Source: an uncultured Alphaproteobacteria bacterium
GTDB lineage: Bacteria; Pseudomonadota; Alphaproteobacteria; Rickettsiales; Midichloriaceae
NCBI GenBank assembly: GCA_903887235.1
Contig: CAISOX010000109.1
Coordinates: 1 to 32,726 of the forward strand
DNA: 32,726 nucleotides
Direction: 5' to 3'
Below, one piece after another: positions 1 to 5,429 of this stretch. Each line of letters opens with the position of its first letter. The stretch's first letter is position 1. The position numbers and the translations under genes were made by a program. The notes under the pieces are model-generated. The model was not told the origin of the DNA, ran no database searches, and saw only the letters and a list, made by a program, of their open reading frames with translations.

Positions 1-112
1 GCAAAAATTAAATGGCCTAAATTTATCGCAAAGGGGATTATTGTGTAGCCACGAAAAATATTTAACTTTTTATCATTGAAAACGCCGTTATTAGTGCGCT
101 ATCAGAAAAAGT

Positions 113-300
113 TTATTCTTTCAAGAGGGAAACATCCGATATAAGGTCTAGAGCTTGATTTTCGTTACAAATATATAAAATTTCTTCGATTTTTCTTATT
201 TCGTTCAATATATGGTATTAAGCCAATCGCAACTACATCTTTGTAAAAAATGAATCCTCTTGATATAACCTGATTTTTTTGAGTCACTTCAGTCCATGCT
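113..300 (-). pseudogene. Possible frameshifted gene remnant
   Basis: On the minus strand one frame reads SSAWTEVTQKNQVISRGF and continues to about VAIGLIPYIER. A neighbouring frame then continues IRKIEEILYICNENQALDL to a TAA at 113-115. Joining the two frames near position 190-200 gives about 60 residues with natural-looking composition, but there is no start codon and no family I recognise. The upstream part of the same frame becomes rich in S, F and H and is probably non-coding. I read this as the C-terminal remnant of a decayed gene; chance open frame in AT-rich DNA is the alternative. Confidence 0.25.
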
Positions 301-437
301 GAAGAAGTATAAAGATGGTGGTAAAAATGGAGTGTAAAGAAGGAAAAGGCTAAGGAGTTGTGGGAGAAGCTTTGGGAGGAATTTCCAAAGTTACATAATG
401 AACATTATGTTATTTTTACAACAAAGTTTTTTGCAAA

Positions 438-466
438 TTGACAAAAATAAGGTGTTATAATAGGAT
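438..466 (+). promoter_or_regulatory. Putative sigma-70 promoter for the BOF-domain gene
   Basis: A perfect TTGACA lies at 438-443 and TAGGAT at 461-466, spaced 17 bases apart. A perfect TATAAT also lies at 456-461 but is only 12 bases from TTGACA; it would pair with TTGCAA at 431-436 (19-base spacer). Either pairing would start transcription shortly before the start codon at 492. Confidence 0.5.
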
Positions 467-491
467 ACAGTATTAATTAACAAAAAAAATT

Positions 492-911
492 ATGCAAATA
501 ATGAACAGTAAAAAAATTATGCTTTTAGCGCTTTTTTGTAGCGCTGTGGTGTTGGGTAATGTAGAAGCATCACAAAATAATAACTCTAATTCACATTCAT
601 CCACATACGTAACCCCTCCGGGATTTGTGGGACCAGATGCAGGTGGTGAAATGTCTGTTAAAGATCTTCTTGCAACAGCTCAAGATAATGTGAAGATGTA
701 CTTAAAGGGATATATAATTAAACGTATTTCACATGATAAATATATATTTACAGATGGTACAGGAGAGGTAGTTGTGGAAATAGATAATAAAGATATGCCA
801 CAAGAACAAATAACACCGAAAACATTGATTAAACTTTATGGAAAAGTAGACAAAGATTACTTTCCTTCTAAAATAGAAGTAGATGTTAAATCTGTAGAAA
901 TACAAAAATAA
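492..911 (+). CDS. Secreted OB-fold (YgiW/YdeI, BOF) protein
   Basis: A 139-residue exported protein. Residues 1-26 form a signal peptide (NSKKIMLLALFCSAVVLG core, likely cut after VEA). Residues ~52-138 match the bacterial OB-fold (BOF, DUF388) family typified by YgiW and YdeI: a conserved G-Y-I-I-K-R-I-S strand, then YIFTDGTGEVVVEID, then TLIKLYGKVDKDYFPSKIEVDVKSVEI. E. coli members are periplasmic stress-tolerance proteins linked to cationic compounds and peroxide; ligand and exact role are unknown here. The serine/asparagine-rich linker (residues 27-50) is low complexity. A second in-frame ATG at 501 is an equally good start, and neither has a clear Shine-Dalgarno sequence. The gene is monocistronic, with its own promoter and decayed DNA on both sides. 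Confidence 0.85.
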   Translation: MQIMNSKKIMLLALFCSAVVLGNVEASQNNNSNSHSSTYVTPPGFVGPDAGGEMSVKDLLATAQDNVKMYLKGYIIKRISHDKYIFTDGTGEVVVEIDNKDMPQEQITPKTLIKLYGKVDKDYFPSKIEVDVKSVEIQK

Positions 912-1030
912 CCTATGTTTCATGAGCTTTGTTGCCTAAAAAGTTGAGAAATAGTTACGCTCAGTATTTATGCAGCAAAGCTTTTCATGCATCCAGTTAT
1001 ATCTTTAGCTAACGCTACCAGTTTTTATAT

Positions 1031-1103
1031 AGAAATAAAAATCAAATTCCGTATCATGAAGGATCTACTATATTATTCCAAGAAAGAAATTTAACCCCTT
1101 AAT
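1031..1103 (+). pseudogene. Duplicated 3' fragment of the TAXI solute-binding gene
   Basis: This stretch reads NQIPYHEGSTILFQERNLTP then TAA. The intact minus-strand gene at 9305-10372 ends in the same residues except for A in place of T. At DNA level it matches the complement of 9304-9377 over about 73 bases, with one single-base deletion and two substitutions by eye. Similarity stops immediately after the stop codon on one side and abruptly on the other. It is a broken duplicate with no start and no upstream coding sequence. Confidence 0.85.
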
Positions 1104-1194
1104 AAAAAAACTTGACGGGTGCTCAAATCAATAAGTTGGCGCTTAATCAGAGTGCATAAATTGTGATTAATAACTGAATAATATTGACCTTATA

Positions 1195-1294
1195 CCCTTC
1201 ATCTTTTCTCATATTTATTTTTTTTCAGAGTTTATAATTTTATAATCTTTTATTCAATCTCGTAATTCTATTCTCGTTTTAACTTGACGGTGCC
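1195..1294 (+). repeat. Left inverted repeat
   Basis: The left arm runs from CCCTTCATC to AACTTGACGGTGCC. It is matched in inverted orientation by 2063-2161, with differences that include one base in a T run. It contains the 20-base motif TTTATAATCTTTTATTCAAT at 1239-1258. The arm ends 35 bases past the stop codon of the 182-residue gene. Confidence 0.85.
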
Positions 1295-1329
1295 CTTATT
1301 TTTTATTTAAATTTTATAATTTAATTGGC

Positions 1330-1878
1330 CTATAGCTCATCATGATTAAATTCACTACCTACTAACTTCACAATTCCATATACTTTACATTCCTCCATTA
1401 ATTCTGCTGCCACATAAGAATTATTTACGTAAATCACCTTGGCTTCTATATATGAATTATCACATTCTACTTCCGTTACATTTTTAAAATATATTATTTT
1501 CTCTGCAGCAATTATGCTATCTTTTAGCTCTAATTCCTTAACATCGATTATAATTACTCCTCCAGACACTACCGTCCCTTGTTTAATTACAAATCCTGCT
1601 GATGCTTTCGCTGAATATTCATCTTCTGTAAATATTACTGTTGGCAAATACTTTTTATTGCTCTCATATAATTTAAGCGCTTCTCGGTTTTTAAGAACAT
1701 TCATTATATTTCGATCCATTTCCTCAGATGATTTGCCATCTCCTATTATTGCTAAGTCTTTTTGAGAATTTACTTTGAAATTCCCATCTACCTCAATTCC
1801 TCCGGACTTTCTTGTATCTATTGTAAGATTTCCTTTTGAGTTTATTTCTATGTTTTGCTTATTTTTCTTTTTTGCCAT
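1330..1878 (-). CDS. Unknown 182-residue protein inside the inverted-repeat unit
   Basis: I do not recognise a family. The protein is soluble, without signal peptide or membrane segment. It starts with a lysine-rich stretch (MAKKKNKQ), followed by short alternating strands (IEINSKGNLTID, GIEVDGNFKV, DLAIIGDG). A helical, charged middle spans ~50-78. The C-terminal half (~95-175) is a run of short beta-like segments, including VIIIDVKELELKDSIIAA, KIIYFKN, YIEAKVIYVNNSYVAA and KVYGIVKLVG. The spacing hints at a small beta-solenoid, as in bactofilin-like proteins, but no defining motif is present, so that is only inference. A strong ribosome site, GAGGTG (complement of 1885-1890), sits 6 bases before the ATG. 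It follows the 46-residue gene by 27 bases, so the two are probably co-transcribed. Confidence 0.75.
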   Translation of the reverse strand: MAKKKNKQNIEINSKGNLTIDTRKSGGIEVDGNFKVNSQKDLAIIGDGKSSEEMDRNIMNVLKNREALKLYESNKKYLPTVIFTEDEYSAKASAGFVIKQGTVVSGGVIIIDVKELELKDSIIAAEKIIYFKNVTEVECDNSYIEAKVIYVNNSYVAAELMEECKVYGIVKLVGSEFNHDEL

Positions 1879-1905
1879 TTATTTCACCTCTTTAATTTTT
1901 TTCTT

Positions 1906-2046
1906 CTAATTTAAAATTTCTGTAAATACTTCAGGTAAAATAATACCACTTTGTATCAATGTTATTTTATCAACATATTGACTTTGTAATTCCTCGCTCG
2001 CTGCTATTGATAATTTCTTTTTAAAAAATTCTATTATTTTGTCCAT
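1906..2046 (-). CDS. Small 46-residue protein upstream of the unknown cassette gene
   Basis: A short open frame starts at ATG (complement of 2044-2046) and ends at TAG (complement of 1906-1908). The product begins MDKIIEFFKKKLSIAASEEL and ends PEVFTEILN. The N-terminal part is an amphipathic, lysine-rich helix. No signal peptide or known motif is visible. The start codon is 17 bases inside the right inverted repeat, and the gene precedes the 182-residue gene by 27 bases on the same strand, suggesting a two-gene operon. No convincing Shine-Dalgarno sequence precedes it. The upstream repeat arm probably carries the promoter. It could be a leader or chance ORF, but its position between repeat and partner gene argues for a real gene. 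Confidence 0.5.
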   Translation of the reverse strand: MDKIIEFFKKKLSIAASEELQSQYVDKITLIQSGIILPEVFTEILN

Positions 2047-2414
2047 TTTAATATTTTATTATGGCGCCGTCAAGTTAAACTGAGAATAGAATTATGAGAT
2101 TGAATAAAAGATTATAAAATTATAAAATCTGAAAAAAATAAATATGAAAAAAGACGAAGGGGACACCAAGTAGACAGAGGTGGTCATAGTTGGTTGGACA
2201 TATGACAAAGGATAAATTCTGATAAAGTAATAAAATAGCAAAAATATATTCACAATATCCAATATATTAATATTGTTTAGGTGGTTAAAGTGTGATAGAA
2301 TTTTACAAATGTATTATCTCTCTTTTTGAGTCGATTTTGGTCTGGCTCATTGTGTTACTTCAGCCAATCACTTTCTTCGTCTTTAATTAAATTAGAATTT
2401 TATGAATACGTTTT
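2047..2414. other. Gene-free stretch with right inverted repeat and debris
   Basis: Apart from the right inverted repeat, I see no intact gene. The plus strand around 2308-2391 reads in one frame CIISLFESILVWLIVLLQPI to a TAA at 2389-2391, a hydrophobic stretch without start that could be a remnant of a membrane protein. The DUF924 gene begins at 2415; no strong promoter stands out. Confidence 0.5.
2063..2161 (-). repeat. Right inverted repeat
   Basis: The right arm begins with GGCGCCGTCAAGTTAAAC and ends GACGAAGGG. It is the inverted partner of 1195-1294. The motif ATTGAATAAAAGATTATAAA at 2099-2118 is the reverse complement of the motifs at 1239-1258 and 32537-32556. Confidence 0.85.
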
Positions 2415-2966
2415 ATGCAGAATTATTATCAATATAAAAATGATATTTTGTCATTTTGGTTTAGTCCTAAGGTCAAGCCTTTTTGGTATGCAAAAAATGA
2501 AAATTTTGATCAGGAGTTAAATAATAAATTTCTAGATACATATAATCAAGCCTTATCTTTGCCGAATAATTGCAAGATAGATGATATAGAATTGATTCTT
2601 TCCTTTATTATACTTTTTGATCAATTTCCAAGAAATATGTTTAGGGGAGAAGCTAAAGCTTTTGCAACAGATTATAAAGCTCTAAAGTTAGCACACCATA
2701 GTATAGAAAATAAACTTGATGAACAACTTATAAATAAAGATTATAAGCAATTTTTGTACATACCATTTATGCATAGTGAGAATGTAGATGATCAGAAAAT
2801 TTCTGTAAATAAGTTTAATAACTTAGATAAAGAATCCTATAAATTTGCGATAATGCATGAAGATTTGATAGCTCGTTTTGGACGCTTTCCTGGAAGAAAT
2901 AAAGCATTAAGGCGTGAATCTACCAAAGAAGAAATTGAATTTTTAAAAGAATTTTCTCACTTTTAG
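2415..2966 (+). CDS. DUF924 family protein
   Basis: A 183-residue cytoplasmic, all-helical protein of the DUF924 (PF06041) family, which has a TPR-like fold and no established biochemical role. The visible family signature includes the early FWF and PFWYAKN, then LSFIILFDQFPRNMFRG followed by AFATDYKALKLA, FLYIPFMHSEN, and the C-terminal HEDLIARFGRFPGRN block. The last usually reads GRFPHRN, so a Gly replaces the common His here. Length is typical for the family. The ATG at 2415 gives the expected N-terminus; the upstream ATG at 2402 is out of frame and stops quickly. The gene stands alone, with a terminator downstream. Confidence 0.9.
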   Translation: MQNYYQYKNDILSFWFSPKVKPFWYAKNENFDQELNNKFLDTYNQALSLPNNCKIDDIELILSFIILFDQFPRNMFRGEAKAFATDYKALKLAHHSIENKLDEQLINKDYKQFLYIPFMHSENVDDQKISVNKFNNLDKESYKFAIMHEDLIARFGRFPGRNKALRRESTKEEIEFLKEFSHF

Positions 2967-3043
2967 GCTAAAAGCTAACCTTGCTACCAAATAGTAGAGA
3001 TATTTTGGCAATAAGCTTAGAGTGAAAATCAAAGAAATAATAT

Positions 3044-3077
3044 TAGTTGATGCTGATAGTATCAACTATTTTTGTCT
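3044..3077 (+). terminator. Rho-independent terminator
   Basis: An 8-bp stem, TAGTTGAT/ATCAACTA (3044-3051 with 3061-3068), encloses a 9-base loop and is followed by TTTTTGTCTATTTTTT. It ends transcription from the DUF924 gene and separates it from the convergent nupC gene. Confidence 0.6.
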
Positions 3078-3147
3078 ATTTTTTGGCATAGTTTATTACA
3101 ACATTATCAATCTCAATCCTATATGGTTGGCGTTAGAGTAAAAATAT

Positions 3148-4371
3148 TTAAATCAATGCCCCAATGATACTTGCAATTGAAAGGTTAACTAATGTGCCAG
3201 CTAAAATTGCTTTAAAACACAATTTAATAACCTCACTTTTTCTTTCGGGAATTAATGTTCCATAAACCCCAATCATAACACCTATGCTTCCTAAATTAGC
3301 GAAACTACATAATGCATATATCATCATTGTTTTTGTTCTAAAGCTTAGCTCAGCACTAATTTTAACCAACTCTTGGAATGAAATTATCTCATTTAATATA
3401 AATTTTGTACCTAAGAGTGAACCTGCTATGCCTGCTTCATTAGACGGGATTCCTATAATCCAGGCAACTGGATACATAATCCAACCTAATACTTTTTGAA
3501 TTGTTATATCATATTCAGTAGGATTAATTGCAATAATTATTTGGTTAAGCAAATCAATCAATGCAATAAAACCTATCAGCATTGCAAGAATTGTTATAAT
3601 TACCTTACCACCATCAATAATGCCAGTATAAAGTGCATCTAATGTATTTTTTGCTTGTGAATAATTTGAATCTTTGCCTTCAGAAACCTCTGAGGTTTCA
3701 GGGATTATAATTCTAGAAATAACCAATGATGCCGGTATACTAATTAAAACTGAAGTGATTATATGTCCTAGAGGATTTTCTGCAATTGGTTTTAAAATCA
3801 TTGAATATAGCACCATAACTGAGCTTGCGACAGCTGATGTTCCACAAACCATTAATGAAAAAATTTCACTATGTGTTAAACGCTTTAGGTAAATGTTTAT
3901 AACTAATGGAGTTTCACTCATTCCAGAAAATATATTAGCAGATACGGCAAATCCTAAAGTTCCACCTATGTTTAATATTTTTCTAAAGATCATTGAAAAT
4001 ATGTTGATGATAAATGGTAATATTTTCCAATATGTTAAAACTGAGCTCAGTGCAGAAATCGTAATTAAAACTGGAAATCCCTGAAAAGCAAGGATATAGC
4101 CAAGACCAGATTGCTCAGGTGGATTCGCTAATCCACCAAAAACAAATGTTGTTGCATGGGTGGTAGATTTTGCAATTGCTTCTAAAATATTGTTAAACCC
4201 AAAAAATATATTAGATATAGCGGGAATTTTAAAAAGGGTCACAGCAAAAAGCAATTGAAAAAACAAACCAATTGCCACAGTTTTATAATTTATGTTTTTT
4301 CTATCATTACTTAATAGAAAAGCAACTAATAGAGTTAAAAAAATCGTTAATATACAGTGAAAATATTGCAT
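3148..4371 (-). CDS. nupC: Concentrative nucleoside transporter (CNT/NupC family)
   Basis: A 407-residue inner-membrane permease that imports nucleosides with a cation gradient. CNT family marks are visible: FGGLANPPEQSGLGYILAFQ (~78-97), the core GMSETPL motif (150-156, with the family's acidic E153), then IYLKRLTHSEIFSLMVCGTS. Later come LLGTKFILNEIISFQEL (Asn-Glu of the second half-helix hairpin) and the terminal RTKTMMIYALCSFANLGSIG block. Length matches bacterial NupC. It starts 5 bases after the udk stop codon, so the two form an operon that imports a nucleoside and traps it as a nucleotide. Pyrimidine preference is inferred from the partner gene. A host-nucleoside uptake role suits an intracellular bacterium. 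Confidence 0.95.
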   Translation of the reverse strand: MQYFHCILTIFLTLLVAFLLSNDRKNINYKTVAIGLFFQLLFAVTLFKIPAISNIFFGFNNILEAIAKSTTHATTFVFGGLANPPEQSGLGYILAFQGFPVLITISALSSVLTYWKILPFIINIFSMIFRKILNIGGTLGFAVSANIFSGMSETPLVINIYLKRLTHSEIFSLMVCGTSAVASSVMVLYSMILKPIAENPLGHIITSVLISIPASLVISRIIIPETSEVSEGKDSNYSQAKNTLDALYTGIIDGGKVIITILAMLIGFIALIDLLNQIIIAINPTEYDITIQKVLGWIMYPVAWIIGIPSNEAGIAGSLLGTKFILNEIISFQELVKISAELSFRTKTMMIYALCSFANLGSIGVMIGVYGTLIPERKSEVIKLCFKAILAGTLVNLSIASIIGALI

Positions 4372-4376
4372 GAGAT

Positions 4377-5003
4377 TCAGTTGTTTTGGTTAATTAATTG
4401 AGCTATCTTTGCTTTTATTACGTTAATTGCTATATGGTTTTTTCCCCCTTTAGGCACAATAATATCAGCATGTTTTCTGGAGGGTTCAACGAATTTAAAA
4501 TACATCGGTCTAACATGGTTATTATATTGAGTTATTACAGATTCTATATCTCTCCCCCTTTCAACTGAATCTCTGTATATTCTTCTTGATAAACAAATAT
4601 CAAGTGGAGAATCCATATAAATTTTTATATCAGTAATTTGCCTTATTTTTTCATCAGCCAAGAGTAAAATTCCCTCTAAAATAATAACTGAACATGGTAA
4701 TATTTTTGTTGTTTCTTTTTTTCTTAAATGACTAACATAATCGTATTGTGGCACATTAATGGATTTTTTAGATTTGAGATCTAGCAAATGTTGAAAAAGT
4801 AATTCATGTTCAAATGCGTCTGGGTGATCATAATTTTGTAAGCTTCTTTCCTCAAATGTTAAGTCGGGGCGATTCTTATAATAACCATCTTCACTGATGA
4901 TTACTACTTCATTATTTAGATCAAAATTACATGAAATACTCTTACTAAACAGACTTTTCCCTGAGCCAGAAGGACCTGATACACCAATAATAATGTTTGA
5001 CAT
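4377..5003 (-). CDS. udk: Uridine kinase
   Basis: Uridine/cytidine kinase of 208 residues, cytoplasmic, phosphorylating uridine and cytidine to UMP and CMP in pyrimidine salvage. The P-loop GPSGSGKS is at residues 10-17. Further family blocks are ISEDGYYKNRPDLTFEERS, the substrate-region NYDHPDAFEHELL, VPQYDYVSHLRK, VIILEGILLL, and the lid region with RRIYRDSVERGRDIESVITQY. The C-terminal KFVEPSRKHADIIVPKGG is diagnostic. Length is standard. It is the first gene of the udk-nupC pair. A weak promoter may lie upstream on the minus strand within 5020-5065. Confidence 0.96.
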   Translation of the reverse strand: MSNIIIGVSGPSGSGKSLFSKSISCNFDLNNEVVIISEDGYYKNRPDLTFEERSLQNYDHPDAFEHELLFQHLLDLKSKKSINVPQYDYVSHLRKKETTKILPCSVIILEGILLLADEKIRQITDIKIYMDSPLDICLSRRIYRDSVERGRDIESVITQYNNHVRPMYFKFVEPSRKHADIIVPKGGKNHIAINVIKAKIAQLINQNN

Positions 5004-5074
5004 TGCTATACCATCTAAACTTCAAATTTTTAGTAAAATATCATAAACTAATCTATATGCAATATATAAGTTAA

Positions 5075-5302
5075 GTAGATAGTTACAATAGTACATTACA
5101 TAGCCTTAATTTTGATATTGATACTCAATGGTTAAAATTAAACAGAACTGCAAAATGCATAAATGATGATACTATCGTAATCGATAATGCGTTATTCAAA
5201 AAGTCCTTTATTAAAAATGAAGAAATTACAATAGATGAATTTAAAAAGTTAAAAAAAGCTATTAATGATAATTATATAGGTATGGCTGTTATTGTTGATT
5301 GA
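5075..5302 (+). pseudogene. 3' remnant of an unrecognised gene
   Basis: A 75-codon open frame follows an in-frame TAA at 5072-5074 and ends with TGA at 5300-5302. It contains SLNFDIDTQWLKLNRTAKC, then VIDNALFKKSFIKNEEITID, then EFKKLKKAINDNYIGMAVIV. Composition is protein-like, with clear amphipathic patterns, but no usable start codon or ribosome site lies upstream; the only ATG encodes the sixth-last residue. It is best explained as the surviving C-terminus of a larger decayed gene. I do not recognise the family. A non-ATG start (TTA/CTT region) cannot be wholly excluded. Confidence 0.5.
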
Positions 5303-5310
5303 AGTAATAA

Positions 5311-5341
5311 TTAACGTAAATTTAACGTAACCTTAACGTAA
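5311..5341 (+). promoter_or_regulatory. Two overlapping CtrA boxes (three 11-bp-phased TTAACGTAA units)
   Basis: TTAACGTAA occurs exactly at 5311-5319, 5322-5330 and 5333-5341, an 11-base period (one helical turn). Each adjacent pair gives TTAA-N7-TTAAC, the established recognition sequence of the cell-cycle regulator CtrA, which Rickettsiales retain. The array abuts a TTGTAA -35 candidate at 5342-5347, the usual place for a response-regulator activator. The likely target is the membrane-protein gene starting at 5430. Confidence 0.7.
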
Positions 5342-5369
5342 TTGTAACATTTCATCAGTACAATACAAT
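5342..5369 (+). promoter_or_regulatory. Putative promoter downstream of the CtrA boxes
   Basis: TTGTAA at 5342-5347 and TACAAT at 5364-5369 are spaced 16 bases. The resulting transcript would have an untranslated leader of roughly 50 bases before the start at 5430. Confidence 0.45.
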
Positions 5370-5429
5370 TATAAGTCCAAAGTTAATAATGACCTTGGGT
5401 GAATTAATTTATAAATGAGGGTTTGTATT

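Larger units (their letters stand above)
1..491. other. Decayed, gene-poor left edge
   Basis: No intact gene is visible in this stretch. The first 48 bases read on the plus strand as 15 codons ending in TAG (beginning AKIKWPKF), which could be the 3' end of a gene cut by the window edge. On the minus strand, two adjacent frames between about 113 and 300 read as plausible protein joined by one frameshift, described separately. A small inverted repeat (CTTCAG/CTGAAG) sits near 289-306. The promoter of the following gene occupies the last ~55 bases. Overall it looks like pseudogene debris. Confidence 0.5.
912..1329. other. Intergenic region with gene debris and repeat ends
   Basis: No intact gene. 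The stretch holds a duplicated 3' fragment of the TAXI-type gene (1031-1103), a short AACTTGACGG motif (1109-1118) that recurs at the inner end of the inverted repeat, and the left inverted repeat (1195-1294). The remaining bases show no structure I can explain. Confidence 0.6.
1195..2161. mobile_element. 967-bp unit bounded by ~100-bp inverted repeats, carrying two small genes
   Basis: The 100 bases at 1195-1294 and the 99 bases at 2063-2161 are inverted copies, with about 8 differences by eye (roughly 92% identity). Homology stops sharply at both the outer (CCCTTC) and inner (GGYGCC) borders. Between them lie two minus-strand genes (2046-1906 and 1878-1330) and no transposase. It may be a non-autonomous element with cargo, or a gene pair trapped between two inverted solo ends of an insertion sequence. 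I see no clear target-site duplication next to either outer border. Part of the repeat recurs in diverged form at 32533-32577. Confidence 0.6.
5004..5414. other. Divergent intergenic region with gene remnant and CtrA boxes
   Basis: Between the divergently transcribed udk and the next gene lie a start-less 75-codon open frame (5075-5302), three phased TTAACGTAA repeats (5311-5341) and a likely promoter. No complete gene is present. Confidence 0.7.

Noticed and set aside
1439-1765. Plus-strand 108-codon open frame opposite the 182-residue cassette gene
   Set aside because: The minus-strand frame has a strong ribosome site and lysine/glutamate-rich soluble composition; the plus-strand product is a Ser/Thr/Ile-rich mirror without start signals.
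1330-2046. Two-gene cassette as a toxin-antitoxin pair
   Set aside because: Small size and two-gene order fit loosely, but neither protein shows a DNA-binding, RNase, kinase or other toxin motif, so I do not assign it.
2308-2391. Hydrophobic plus-strand frame before the DUF924 gene
   Set aside because: It has no start codon or ribosome site and is under 30 codons; at most it is a remnant.
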